Below the pieces are notes generated by a model. That model was not told the origin of the DNA. It did no database searches and saw nothing but the letters and a program-made list of their open reading frames with translations. Of a stretch of DNA of 64,000 nucleotides, positions 36,801 to 52,201 are shown in pieces (the stretch's first letter is position 1; the number at the start of each line of letters is the position of its first letter). The DNA is from Embiotoca jacksoni (taxonomy: Eukaryota > Chordata > Actinopteri > Embiotocidae). A program made the position numbers and the translations under genes. The stretch is from NCBI GenBank assembly GCA_022577435.1, contig JAKOON010000002.1, forward strand, positions 6,509,001 through 6,573,000, given 5' to 3'.

Positions 36801-39800
36801 TTGTTTTGTTTGTTGTTTTGTTGTCATTTCCAAATCAGTTGTTGGTGTTGAGTTTGCAAGCTGGGTCAAATATTTGAATAGCTCGTCTCATAATAACGGT
36901 CTTAAGGAATCATGTTGGGCTTTAAGCAGCTACAGCTGAGTTTTCCACTCAAGATATTTTGTACCTGTGTGGGGGGATGCTGGGTAGCCAAACCACGGAG
37001 CAGTCTGAGGATGAAGGGGAGAGCTGGTCGGGAGAGGAACTTCTTCCAGACATCAGCATCCAGACTGACGAGAGTTCAGAAAAACAAGACAATAAGCACA
37101 TAAACTTCATCAAATCAAAGCTTTTGACTGACTATATTCAGGCACTTGAAGCAGTAAGAAACATACTTTTTGGCATTTGGGATATGTTTCTTCATGTAGT
37201 CCAGTGCACTCTGTGTGATTCCTTTCTGGAGAATGAGATCTTTCAGCTGATGGCCGTTGCTGTTGTTTTTGATTCCAGCGGCGATTTTACAGAAGCAATC
37301 CAAAAACACTTTGTCATCTGCACTATGCTCCTCGTCGTACCTTAGAAAGAAAAGTTACAGTTAGTTTTACAAACTTTAATACCCAAAGACTGCCAGAGGA
37401 AGTATGCTTCTCAGAGCGCCACAGATTTGTCTCAAATGAACAGCCTGATTTGATCATTTCATTTTTATCTTTAAATAGACCTGAACATAGCTTCATATAT
37501 GTATTGATTTGTAAGTGAAAGGCTGATGCCCACTTGTCAAAGCTGCAACACGGTTTGAATCGTTCCACCAGAATCCTCATCTTCTCCAGTTCACCGAAGG
37601 ACAGGTAGGGAATGATGCGCAGCAGACCCTGCAGCACGCTCGGGTTGGAGCGCACAAACGGGGTGTTGATCTGATCTAACAACATGACGAGCTGATCTTT
37701 GTCTCCAGTGAGCAGGAGGTTACCCTGCAAAAGACAAACCAGGCCCCATTTAAATCAGACAAGAACCACAATACACTGTTTTTTCAAGCTTTGATAATAT
37801 CACGGTGTCCAAAATCTTGATTCTTTTTATTCAGGAGGTGAAACCTGCTTTAGATTCTTACCTTGTCCTCTGAAATCTCAGCATTGGCTTCATCCAGAAT
37901 GATCTCCATTATGCTCAGAACTTGCTCTGCTATAGAGGCTCCCCCACTGTCTTTACTCTCCTGTTCTGCGACTAAAGCCTGAGGGAAAACAACAATCAAT
38001 TTTCCTGTGGATTCCTGTTTTATAAAATCCTGCTTAAGATTGCAGCAGAATTTTAATTTGATAGAATTGTCCTGCACCAGAATCAAACCCAGTAAAATAC
38101 ACAGGCGCTGTAACTCTCACCAGGTTCAGAGTTCCCAGCATGACGTTGAGTGTGTTCATCTCTGGTTTGACGAGCTGCTGCCTGTTGATCTTCACTTTCA
38201 CACAATAACTGAACAACTTCAGCAAAACCTGAGTGAGACAAATTCACACTGGTCATCTCATCTGTGGAACAAAATTATAAAGTGCTGCCTTTGCAGAAAC
38301 CCAAGAAGAGAGTTCATACTTCCAGACAAGTTTAGTATGTTTTGAAAATCAGAGATCAAGGAGCACTTTCATATTTTAAAAGGCTTTCTGACAAAAAATA
38401 TTGGCTTACAGTGAGCAGATGTCTTCCTTGTTTAAAATCTTTGATTCCAGAGAGCCGGCTGAGCATACACTCCAGTCCTCCACACTGTGCCATGACTCCC
38501 GCCATCTTGTACACTTCCTCATCATCCTCCTCCTCATCTGTAATCAGGTCAGGTAAAGCAGTTTATCTTTCAATTGTGATTAAAAATTTTGCATTCATCT
38601 TGTGCATGCAGGTACAAGTGATGATAAAGAATATGAATGTAGTATTAAAGGCAAACATTTTTTTTTTTTTTTTTTTTTAGATTAAGATACACGTGAACGA
38701 TCAATGATTGCCTCTGAATTCTAAACAAACAGTAAATTAAAATCGAACCTGTGGTCGAGTCCAGTGACTCGATGAACTCCTCAGTAGCATCTCCAAGAAG
38801 ACCTCTCATTCGATAGATGATTCTCATTGGTTCACCCTGGAGGGAAAAAAAGGCCAGTAGACTCCATGACTATCAGTAAGTGCCTTATTACATGATTTTT
38901 TTAAAGTATTGTAAGCATTTAATAAAAATCTGCACAGTTACAAATGTTCTTAAAAGTGGAAATAATTCACTGAAAAACTGAAAGTGACTCTCACCTCATT
39001 TGTAGGGCACCACACCTTCTTGTAGACCTCCACCACTGACAGATCCAAACTAATGATTTTGTTGTTTACCAGAAGCTGAGGGAAAAGAGCAATATCTGAT
39101 CAATTTCTTGTAATATGTCAGCGTTTAGTATTTCATAACACGAGAGTTTGATCACAGCAACATCAAAGCAAACAGAGCGACTCAAGTATGAGGTTTGTTT
39201 ACCTCCATGCCACTGTCGTCTTCCAGCAGCGCCACCAGGTCGCAGTCTTGGCAAATCTTGTTCTTGATGTCCCTCATTAGAGGGCCGATGCCGGGCTCAT
39301 TGCTGCTGTAGGGGTTTCCTGGCATGCGGCCCTGCAGGAAGTCCTCCTGCTGAGGATCCTTTTCCAGGGTCACGAAGAACTCCGTCACCTCGTTCTCCTC
39401 CTGGAAACGGAGGATGAAACAAACGCTCCAGATGAAGGCAAATTAACAGCTACACAGAAGTTTTGAGCATCACTGTGTGGGACCTTTCTGATGATGCATC
39501 ACAGTCAGGGCTGTATATGATTTTTAATTGATAGGACTGTAACAGTAATGTGGGATTATAAAAGCAACTAGCGCTCACATTTGAAAGCCTTGAACCAGTA
39601 AATGTTTTGCTTTTATTTTTTTCATTATTATAACATTACGTAAATAATGATTTGATTATCGTTGTCGATGAATTTTCTGTTGATTGCCTAATGGATTAAT
39701 TGTTGTAGCTCCTTAATCAAGTAAAGGCAACTTACAGGGTAGATGATGCTGCACAGCCTCTCGAAAATGAACACGGGTGTCCTGTAGTCATCCAGGTCGT

Positions 39801-41994
39801 ACCGCTTCGCAGTCTCTATGCACACTGCCATGAAGGCTTTGGTTTCAGACTCGGTACCTATGAACAAAAATTGTTTACATTTCTGATGTTTAGCTATACA
39901 CATTAAATTTTTAAGACAATTTTCTTATGTCTCATTTCTATTTTTAATATTTTTTTCACCTATTTTGAGTAATGGGAAAAACTAAAATAATCAATTAATC
40001 TAAGCAATGAAATCTTGTCCGAACAGTGACTAGAGCAAAATGCGATTTCATGCGAGTCAGTACAAACCTGTGGTCATGTCTTCCAGCATTTCGAGCAGCA
40101 TGTCCTGAGTCTCATCGATGAGCTTGGTGCGCTGCACCACCAACTTCCTCAGACACAGATAGCCGTTGAGCACCGTGCCGACCAACCTGCTTTTGAAATG
40201 CCGCTTAATGGACTCCACCTCCACGAAAGAAGAGAGCAATCCTACAACGGCACCAAACACACAAAAGTCTCCCTTAGACCGTGCTGTTCCCTGTAATGTC
40301 TAATTTTATGGTCAGATGAACAACAGGACGCAAACTAACATACCAGTCAAGCTCTTGAGGGCGTAGCCTTGCTGCAAGTCTGTGCTCAGTGTCGCCTCCT
40401 CCAAAGCCAGCAGATTGGCTATTTCCTGATGAGACAAATAAATTTAATATCCGTATAGATACCAAACATAAAAAAAAAAAAAAATAAAATAGAAGATGCA
40501 CTACATTTTGTCCTTGAATTTTAATTAATTTTACTGCATCTGGTGAAACTTAAGTTGATGAAGGTTAGACATATTTTCTATGAAAAACATAAAAGTTATC
40601 TTTCTATAAAGGTATATTCTTTTGAACTTGCAATACCTTGGTGATCAGGTTACCGATGTAGGGCAGGACTCCACGGGCAGCCAGGTAAACCTTCCAGTGT
40701 GTTGGCTTGATCAGCTTCTGATACAGGCCCAGGTACTCCACTGCACACTCTCCAGCCACACTCAGCTCATCCAGGTAACTAACAGACACGCATGTTTTTT
40801 TTTTTTTTTTAAATGATTATAACATTCCTTTTCTTGGTTGAGATATTTACTGGCCCTTCTGTAAACATATGAAGCAGGTAATTTACCTGAAAATAGCAGC
40901 TGCATGACAACCTGTTGTGTTCTGTATCAACATATTTATGACTTATATTTACTAATGTCAGCACTAACTAATACATTTCATACTATGGCACAACCTATAT
41001 TAGATTTCTGATAGAGGAATTTGTATTTCAACATTAAGTTTTAGAAACAATAATGTTTTATTGGCTGATATTGCTTTTTTATAATTTATATATATATATG
41101 TATATATTTATAAGTATAAACAAAAAAGCACCTGATAGCGATTTATCTGCAATTACCTGTAGTGATGCCAAATTTAGCCAGGGTTTTGGCCTGACTAAAT
41201 TTCATACTCACTGCAGAGTAAGGAAATCTAATTTATGTTTAGTTCGTCCCTAACACAGCATGTGATGTTTGTTAGACCAGCAGGTTTAGTGTTTGAGACT
41301 CCTACCTGGTGAGTAAGTCCAGGACTTGTTGCTTGCGGCTGGGGATTGTGGTGAGAGCCTCCACAATAGTACAAGCTGCCTGTCTTGCAGCCTGGGTGGC
41401 CGGTGTGAAAAGAACCTGCAACAAAAAACATAAATTAACAATTTTATTCTAAGAAGCACCAACTGGTTTGTAAAATTACAAGCCAAAAAACAAACCAACA
41501 CAATCCAAGTATCTCAACTTTCACCAAAGACTTTTTTATTTTTATTTTTACCTGCCGTAGCCAGTTGTTGTGGCTCAGTTTGAGCAGGCGGGGGAAGAGG
41601 CCGTCGCCTTTTCTGGACCTCATGAACTGCTTCCACTTCCATACATACTTCTCTAGCAGATACTGCTTCCGCAACTCAGCCTTCCCCTGAGGCTTCGACA
41701 CCGTTTCCTGGCCTGTGGTCATGAAAAAAAGTTCAACAGTGAAAAGCTTCATCATAATGAGTTTTCATTATATCAGTGAAAAAAATCAGACTCTCTTTCA
41801 GACACAGATGTGTCTGAACATTTGTTAGAACCAATACTTACATCTTGCTGGGAGACACTTTTTCCAGGCCTCATAAGATGCTTTGGGGTCCTTCTTGAGC
41901 CAGAGTTGCGCCTGGGCATGGATTTCATTACTGTAAGGCCTGACTGTGGTCAGGGACTCAATAGCAGCATCCTTTAAACAAAAGCAAAAACACG

Positions 41995-42073
<79 letters not shown>

Positions 42074-45000
42074 CAGTGTAAGAGAACATGATGCAACCGA
42101 GTGGTCACTGACAGACAATGGAACTAAGTCTTCAATATGCTGTGTTTTTGTATTTCAAACCAGCAGGAAATACCACAGGTTAAAGTAGAATTAATACAAA
42201 AGTACTTTAAGGTGCAAAGGCATCGAAGGCTGGAAGATCCTGGTTCCAAAAATCCCTGAGTCCTTTTCAAAAAGTGTCAACGCCTCTCTAATCAATCATT
42301 TTTTTTCCCAACATGTGTTTGCAGTCTCAATCACTAAATTCAGACCTTCTAATAAGGGTGCTCATAGTCATTTTGGAAATGATTGTCTTTGTGGTTGAGG
42401 AGTAACACTAAAAAAATTTCAGAAAGTTTAATGTTACTTGATAACTGCCGTGTTCGCACAGGGTAGCCAACATTAGTCCATGTGTGGATCAATCAATGTT
42501 TCTATTAAGGTAGTATTCACTGGAGTCTGAGATAGTGCTGCATGTTTCCAGTGCTTGAAAGGAAACACTCGCTCGCTTGATTTAGAAAGTCCAGACTCAA
42601 ATGAAAAAGATGGTGGCGACTGTATTGAGAGGTTTGTCTTCTTGATACCAGCTTTCAAATTGTGATTTGGTATTTCCAAGTTTGGTGCAAAAGTGTATTT
42701 GGAATATTTACCTTGTTCTTCTTGCTAGTGGGAGCAGGGGGCTTAATCAGCTTTTGCAGGATTCTCAGGCACATGAGAGTGATGTTCTCCACAACTACAG
42801 GTGTCTTTATGTTCACTGACATGAGGAATAGACTGAGAGCTACAAAATGGACAAAAAAATACAATCATTTTAGAGAGAAGCCTAAAGTGCAAACAGTCAA
42901 CAACATCTGTAACACAATAATGAGCCATTTTAGGAAGAGATTGTTTCAAGTGTTGAGTCAACCAACAATAAATAATCTCTCTCCTCTCTGATCAGCACTG
43001 ACGAAAGTGCACAAGACAGCTTATGAAATATTAGTAATGAGGTGAGAAACTGTCCTACTGAATGACTCAAAGAACGTCAGTCTGCAGGGCTGATGTAGGA
43101 TGTGATTGGATGTGATGTGATGTAGGATGATGAAGGACGTGACATACATTTACATTTATTAACTACACCAATGTTCTAGATATAACTATTGCCACAACAT
43201 ACATAAATATCTGGAAAAGTCAGATAGACTAATACATTATCTGCTCTACCTTAAATTCAACTCTACAGATGCAGTAAATAAAGTTAAAAATGTTTAATAT
43301 ATGAAGTTAAATATTCAGGCTTACCACAACGCAAGCGTAACTCCCAGCATCCTCCCTCTTTTGAAATGGAGTCTGTCAGCAGCAGCATTTCATACTGCAA
43401 ATTACTGACCTGATAGGAAAACAAAGACGATGTGTTCATATCAAAACTGAAAATTTTCCAGCAAAGTTAAACCCTCCAACCCAGCAACTCTGCTGTTTAC
43501 ATAGAAACAGAATCACTATGTTTCTTTAGCTTCATTTATTCAGCTAGCAGTAGGATTGTAAGATGACATACCAGATCAGGATTGGCCCAGTGACCTTTGA
43601 GGGCAGCTGACACTTTGGCAATGATGAGATCATTCATCTGCTGAGTGGCTTCTGGATGATCTCTGAAACAGGAAAAAATAGAAGGAAACAACAGACACAA
43701 CAATTATTAAGTAGCACTGCAACATACTGTATATACACAAAGTAAAGAAGCAAAAAGTAGACATGCATTTAAACGTACCAGTGCTTACATGTTGCAATGC
43801 AGAGTGCCATGCTTCAGCCACTAAGCTGTAAGTTATGTATCAATAAACTTTCACTTAACTCGTACTTGACTACTAGAGGGCAGGTGAAGGAGTAATGTAC
43901 CTGGTGAGCAGACAGACCAGCTGGCGCACCTCCTCCCTCATGGCTGCTGTACCTCGCCGCAAGTTATACTCAAACAGCTCACGGATGAGACCCTGGAGGA
44001 CCAGTATCTGCCGGAGGGCTGGATTAGTGGCCAGTGCGCGGAGTAGTGTGATACAGTGACCGGTGACAGCGGAGGCACAGCCATAACACTTGTTTGAGGA
44101 AGTGTGGCCGCAGCCCAGCACAGACAGGGCGCGGTATTGACTGGCGGTGAAGGTGGGCTGGTGGCTGCTGCTGCTCCGGGATGACTTGGTGGCGGCTTCT
44201 CTCTGCTGCAGGTCATACTCCAAGAGCTCTTTGCGGGATGCGAGCACTTTCTGTAAACAAAAAGAAAGGGACACAGTTATAGCTGAGCAGGAAAAAAAGT
44301 GCTACAAACTGCATGGAAAGGAAAACCTTTCCCTCTCTAACCTGTATAATCTTAGAGAGTTCGTCAAATGATGTCTTGCAGTCTCCACTGTACTCTTGAG
44401 CCAGCTGTTGAATGTATCTGTTCACATTTGCAGAGGAAGTACCGAGTCCTGCACCTGCTCCAGTGTCATCCTGAGACCGACAAAAGAACAGAGACAATAC
44501 GATGAGGTCAAACTGTGGAAGTGAGACTGAAACAAAGAATAATCAAAATAATGTACCAGGCACGCGTGATGTAACGTTAGAAACGGCACAACTGTAATTT
44601 CAGTTAATAGCAAATATGATCAAATAAACATCCATAACATTATTTGTGCACCCATTTCTCATCCAACATTTAGTATTTAACTTAAAAAGAAGTAGTCCCT
44701 CTTGTGACTGACCTGGGGTTTCTCTGGTGCTGCCTCGTTGACTTTAGACAAGAGGCTCTCCAACTGAGGCCGGTGGCCCATCAGCTGGTGGTAGACCCGG
44801 TCAGCTTTGTCCAGCAGGGTGTTGATGTTCGTCACAGCCTACGGAAATAAATGAAATAAAGATTAAGAGAAGTGGAGTAAAGGTAGAGGAGGAAACAGAG
44901 TCAAGAATTCATTTAGAGAAAATGACTTCACTCATAAGGAAAAATCAGGACAAAACTTATTTTGTCTTGCCCTGCAAGTGGCTTCTTACTTTTTTCCGGT

Positions 45001-48000
45001 CTTCCTCATTCTCAATGGGATCCACAGCACAGCATGGCTTAGCATACAGCATGAAGTCAAATCGGGCATATTTGCAGAAACCACAGGCATTGCACAGGAA
45101 GGGGTCTTTTTCGTCATAATTAATAGACCTGAAAAGAGACAACCGCTGAGTAAATATCCAATCAACTTCAGTGTCTCCAATAATCCTTTCAGCGCTGCGG
45201 AGGAAACCTGCTGCTCACCTGCACTTGTGGCACTGATACACGTTCTCACCACAGTTTCCACACACACCAGGGTTGGCAGGCACAGACGCACTGCAGCGGG
45301 GACACTGCAGGGTCTCTGTGGAGGCCTGGTAGTTCTCATAAAAATCTGAAAACTCGATCATCAGGTTGGATGCGACGATAGGTAAGGGAAGGTCGATCTT
45401 CACCTCGGTTTGCCCCGGGGTTAGCTGAACTTTCTTGGCTTTGTGCCAACGAGCAGGCCTAAAAACAACGACAAAGTTAAGAGCTTTAACTTCATACCGA
45501 AAATAAATGAGAATAAAACCAAGAAGTGGTCACTATGTAATCTTTGTACGTTAAAACTTCATTGTTAAATTATCGTTATGAAGGCAGTAACTGAAAAAGA
45601 AGGGGAGAGAGAAAGATCAGCATCTTGCTGAAACATACTTATTCTTCAGCTCCACGATAGCCTGGACAGTCCTGTTGTTGTAGTAGAGATTGATGGTGCG
45701 AACCATTTTGGTGCGTTTGAGGTCACCGATCTTCACGGTGACTTTGCTGATGGTGTGGCTACCAATGAGCTTGACAACCTGCTGTGTGGTGGTGTAGCGG
45801 GTGTCCACTTTGATAGATGATAGCTTTATATTCTGGAGGACAAATACAAACAATGTTTAAAACCAAATAGGGACTGTTCGTGCCAGAAGGGTCTAAGCAT
45901 AAAAGGGTCTTGTCTTGTAGTCCCATGCCGTCATAATGATAATTTTGTCATGGTTTCATCATCAATAATGCAATGGCATGCAGATAAGCATGCGGCACCT
46001 TGTGTTGGACACCTTAGCCAATGCAAAAGTCTTAAAAATTGCAAAAAAGATTTAGTGTAAAACTTGCATTCGAATTCTATTAGCTAGATTTCTTACCTAC
46101 TTTTTAGATAAGAATCTAAAATATGAAAATACGAATATGTCTATTAAGTGGGGTTGTGTTGCACTTACGGAGAAAGGAACCTCTGGATTGTTGCAAACTA
46201 AGCAGGGGTCACTCTCCAGAAAAAAGCCATCAAACTCCACTAAGCCAGAAAGAGTGCTGCAACAGAATACACAGTGGTTTTATGTAGAGGATTTCAAATA
46301 CTTGAAATGATATTCTCCTTGTAATAAGATGTGCATTAATGTACACATACTTGTAGATGTTGGAGTTGGGGTGATTTGTCAGGATATGATTCTGTGCCCT
46401 CAGGATTTCCACAGCTTTCTGGGAATACTCCTTCAGCTGGAACAGAAAAGGGAAAGAAAACCATTTCACAAAGACTTTCTACCATTATTACTGTAACAAC
46501 TGTGTTCTGCAGAATGATAAAGAGGCCCTCTGAGCAATACATTATGGACCCAGTCAAAGTTTTTAGTTATTTATAAATTCCAAAGTATTATTTTGTCAAA
46601 TTATCCCAAAATTCTGGAAGTATTTTGAAAGAGCTTAAACGCATTAAACCATTATTTCTTAACCAGATGGCGTGCAGATACTGGGACACTGCAAGGACTT
46701 TAAAATATACTCCAAACCTTTTTCTCTGTTTGAGGGGTTTTGAGCGAGAAGTATCCAAGTAGGTCGACAAACTGGGCAGCTTTGCGGCCATATGCAGGGA
46801 GTTCTGGCCAGATGGCCCAAGTCAGTTCAAGCAGCAGCTCCTGCTGAGATTTGCTGGAGTTCCTGCACAAAGATTCATATGTTTGCCACCAGCTCAGGTT
46901 ATAATTTCACCATTAAATCAATTAGTAATGCATTTGTACACAAATTATTTCTACTGTTTATGGCTGCTAGAGCTTTTGTACGGTTGTTAAACTAGTATAA
47001 ATTTGAGACATCTTGTATATGAGACATAATGAGCAATTGGGAATGAACTGTGTTGAAGTGTTTCAACAATACCTGTAGATATGTAGAGCCAAGCAGTGGG
47101 CTTGCCAGCGCACAGCAGAGGAGTTTGACTCTAGCAGGAAACAGCGCAAGAACTGGATGAGTGTCTCCTTGTCTGCAAACTTGTTAAGCTGACTGACCAG
47201 AGCCATACACAGCTGATCCTCCTGGCTTCCAACTCCATCTCCTGTGGTCAGTCAACAAAGATGGAATACAGTCAGGACACAAGCATCTACCATCCAATCC
47301 AATATGTGCTTCTAAACAAACCCAATAGTGAAGTCTGTTTTGCCATCTCACCCTCTTTGTCTTTCTCTTTGTCTTCTTTTTTGCTCTTTTTACTTGAGGA
47401 TTTGCTCTGAGACGACTGAGAAGCTCCCGTCTGTCCAGCACTACCAGAGCTTCCTCCTGTATATGATGAAGAGGAGGAGGAGGCCGCCAGCACTTTGCTG
47501 CCACAAAGGGCACAGGAGAGGAGCTGCAGTAAAACTGGGGAAACCCCCTCGTCCACTAGGAAGCTGACTTGGAGCAGGAAGTACAAAACAGCTGGACAGC
47601 GAAGAGAATAAACGATAAGAAACATTTTTAGCAATACTGGCCTGAAAGTTTTTTTTTTTTTTTCCACTTACAAAAGATATCTGAAACAACTTACAGTCAT
47701 CCTTCATGCAGAACTTCTGCCAGTTGATTGTCCTCTGAGTGGCAATTTCAGCACAAGCTTTCAGGTGTTCCATCTGCAACAAGAAAAGCAACTTATATCT
47801 AAGCACAGGAAGTGATAAAATTTCCAGTCCTCAAAGCAGCTGATTGTAGTGAAACAACAAGAAAACGTGACAAAAAAAATGACAGTAATCAATATAAACA
47901 AGAAAATGAAGCAAACTGGGGTTGCAAAATATATACACCCAATGAAGTCACCCCAACACTGTAAAAACCACAGGAGTACAAAGTAAACACATCGTAATAC

Positions 48001-51000
48001 ACAACAACCAAAAAAATAATGAGTACAGTGAAGTATGAGCAGCCTTGTTGTTCAAATGAGACTCACCAGGTTGATGAGTGTGTCGTATTGAAGAGCTGAG
48101 CCAGATGTGGCCGTGACCACGCCAGCCCGGAGAAAGATGCCCTGCTCCTCCAGAAGCTTCTTGATGCTGCGCACATGGGAGTCAAGAGTGTGCAGGTCTC
48201 GCAGCTGACGATATTTCTCCTTTGAGCCGCAGATAAACAGCAGCAGCTTCCTGACCTGCCTCCTGACAAACGGCGTCTGTTGGATCATCAGGTACTGAGA
48301 AGAAAAGGAAGAGAGTGTAAAGGGCTTGTGTTTATGTCTTTTGTAAAAACATACATTGAAAAATCCCATAAATGACAAATATTGTCAACAGCTTACTTCA
48401 GACAGATAGTAGAACCAGGAATGGTCAAACACAGGAGGTGGGATACGTGGGTTGGTGTCAGCAATCTTCTTTATCTGATATGGCAACCGGAGCACCATTT
48501 CAGTCAACAACTGAGAGTAGGCTTCAAACACATCAGCAGCATGTCCCTGGTTGCAGAAACAACACAGTGGGTTCACGTCAACATTACTTTACAAAAATAA
48601 TCTTTTCAAGTTTTAGAGATAAATATGTTTTCTGTTATCTGATACCTTCACATATTGGCGCAGGAAGAAAGGGCTCATGTCGGGGGGAGAGGAGGCGGTG
48701 TGTGTGCGGAGGAGCTGGCTGGTGGTCGCGGGCTCTTCTTCACCCTGTTGGCTCTTCCAGAACTCCAGGAGAGACTTGAGCACATGGAGACAGTAGTCGA
48801 TGGCACCAAGGCTGAGCAGGGCAGTCGCTGTGGCGTTGGAAATCAGGGAGGATGACTGGAAGACAGAAAGAGGGGAAAGCAGCGGCCGTCACAATTTATG
48901 ATGTAAAAAGTACAATCAAATTACTTTATACCCATGAAATTGTGTGTATTATGCTGTGCAAATTCAGTCACAGAAAATTTCACATTTGAGCTATTAGATC
49001 TGCAAATATCTACTGTACGCACCTGACTAATGAAACATGTGAAGACATGTTTTCTGCTTTTTGACTGGTGTCCAAAACCTCTGACTGGTTCAGTGATAAA
49101 TGATCTTTTTTCATCTCCAAAAATATTCTATATTGTCTTGAAACTCCTGATGTAACTAAATTCCATGTCCAGATATATTTAGTTTGGCATTAAGCTGGAA
49201 CAGGTTTAAAACAGACTTTAATACAATCTGTGAAAACTGCATTAAGATAATAAGGAGAACCTACCTCAGAAGAGGATTTCGAGCCAGACTTGGTTCGGGA
49301 CATGAACACACTGAGCAGCCTCATGATGACCAAATGAACTTCATTGATGGAGCTACGCTCATTTTTCTTGGATACATCCTGCAGAGGAATAACATGAATT
49401 CAGTAAATCAATGACATTTTGAGCCTGATTCATCTCAAAGAGACAACGGTTACCTTCTTGTGCATGCCAAGCTCGGCAATGAGCTGTGCTAGCAGGTCAT
49501 CCAAGGCCCCCTTATCCTTCTCATCTTCACCATCAAGGTCAGAGGTCAACATGAGGATAACTTGCATGTAAGGGATGGCTTGGACTCCACCTACATTGTG
49601 GAGCTGAGAAAGGTGCTGAAGCAGGCGCTCCAGTAGCATAAGACGAACCATGTGCAGCCTAATGACAAACACAAAATAACAGAGAACATTTTTACTTCTT
49701 CATTAGAATTGACTCAATGTTCAATGTGTCATTTTTAAATGACAGCAATCTACAAGAAAAACTATTTTCTCTCTAAATGTGTCTCTTTCTTTAGGTCATA
49801 TTGGTACTAATGGCTGGTAGAAACAAAGTTTCTTAACACTTCACAGGGCAGATGTTTAGTGTTAGCAGAGATTGAACTTGAATTTTCCTAGTTAACCCAA
49901 ACTTCTCATCATTTATGGGGTCTGACCTGTTGCTCGTGTGGATATCTCCCTCAGTCTCTCCCTCCCCTTCTGAACCTTCGCCTTCCTGCTGGGCTGTGGT
50001 GGTACTGATGGCTCCAGTGCTGGAACTCACACTGCCTGGTCCGGCAGGGTGCCCCTCCACGGTGGTGTCTCCATATGCACTGCTGCGACCTGACACTAAA
50101 CACATGCATGCACAAAAGAAATGTAAGCAAACTGGAATCAAGGTAATGTACAATAAGGAGATATTAAGGTTTTAATTCAAAATGAAGTGAAAGGTGTTTT
50201 TCCAAAATAACTGTGCCGCTCAGGACTTTAATGCCTAACATGATAGATAATGAGATGATCCAAACCTTAAACTGAGGTAGGGGAAAAGGTAAGGAGAGGA
50301 AACATTTTGATCTACAAACTAAAAACTACTGTATTCAGAAGGTTGTTAGAGATGAGAGAAAAACTATTACCTGCTAAAATACCTTTCAAACTAACTACAA
50401 ATCACTCTGCAAACTAATACAGACATATCTATATTTATATACGTTATAGATACTGTATGAACATTTCCAGAAATGCAAATGTAATGTTTTCAAACTTAGA
50501 CTGCCTATTTTACTGAAATCACCCACCGCTGTGCTCCCCTGCTACAGAGTCGATAGCAGAGCCTCCACTCTCGGAGCCCACACTGCCTCCATGCTCAGCC
50601 GGGGAGGTCCGCAGCGTAGAGCCATCAGTTGCAGCTGTGCTGCCCTCATCATCTGATGCCGGGGCTGAAATCATAGCAATAGCTGTAACGGTAAATACAC
50701 GGCGGTCACCCGGCCAGGATACATGATCTTAGTATATACTTGTGCAGCAGCAATGCAAAAAGGCATGCAATACAATAAAAACACTTCAACCTTCCATCAT
50801 TGGTGGTTCTTTTTCTGTTGAACCTACCGCAGCAAGTGTGATATGAAATTATAAGGGTTAACTTAACATTGATGAGCTATCTTATAAAATACTGAAGAAA
50901 AAGTGACCAAATATAAAGATGAAAAACTGCTTTGATAAAGTTTAACCAGAAGCCGTATCACTGACAGTTATGACTTTACAGATGGAATAATATTAATAAT

Positions 51001-52165
51001 AGTCACACACACACACACAAATACAAACATAAACACAAACACACACACACACACTTTTGAAATGTTTTCAATTTAAAAATAGTTACTTTATTTGTTTTAA
51101 GTTTAAAAATAGTTAAATTTACTTGCAACTGTGAACTTGCAAAAAACAATTTTCCTGCTAATCACAGTATCATGGAGATGGTCTTATTACCTGATGCAGT
51201 GGTGTCTGAAAGGGTGCCAGCATCAAGTGAAGAGGAGCTGGGGGCCTGGCCAGACAGGCCAAGGCTCTGAAGGCCAAGAGCACTGCTGCTACTGCCTAAA
51301 AATGTCAAAAAGTAGGTTTAAGTGTTGACCCAAAACATTAATTTCCAAAGTGATGTTTCACCTGATACAAATTTGAGCAACGAATTTGAGGTACATGATT
51401 CCCAAATACCAACATGGTTAATACAGTTGCAAGTAAAAGTTTGCACAGCGCTAGACAAGTTATTTGTTTTGTGGATTTTTTTTTAGGAGAAAATAAGTAA
51501 ATATAACTCCTGCAAATAAATATTAAAATTGCCCTTTCTTCACGTTATTGTCCAGTTACTTTTTATCGAAAAAAATTAAACAGTAACTGTGATGTGCAAA
51601 AGTTTGGGTACCCGACTATATGAGTAAAGCTTGTTGTAACCACCACTAATGTGTCAGCTAAACTTTGGTGCAGGTCTTTTGCAGTCATCAGGGTGTTTTA
51701 TGTTTTCTTGTTCTTCGGATCTTGTCTTGACTTCCTCAGCTGCTCTTACTTACCATTTCATAATGACGTTCAGACAGTGGAAACTGCAGGCTGATATTAT
51801 TCTAAAGCCGACGCTGCCTTGTAGGTATCAATTAGCTTCCTTTTCAGATCCTCATTAGCTTTAAGGAGCCCATGCTTGTTGATTGTAACAACAAGGTGTC
51901 AAGAGTCTGAGAATTTATCGGCTCTGGAATTGTCATCAGTCGACCATTCATAACAGTCTTCACCTGCACTTAAGTCTGAACAGATCAACTGACACAGAAC
52001 ATGTTAATGAAGATCTAAATAGAAAGGTGACCAAATTTTTACACAGGCTACAATAAGATTTTTTTTGTGTGTCTTTTTATAATTTTTTTTTAAGTTAATT
52101 AACATTTGAAGAATGGATCATTTTAATGTATTTTTGTTGCATGGGTTGCAGTTACTTGTTCTTAC

Positions 52166-52201
<36 letters not shown>

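Noticed and set aside
43060..43150. Tandem GATGTGATGTAGGAT-like words in a ubr4 intron
   Set aside because: Only a few imperfect copies; too short to call a satellite or functional element.
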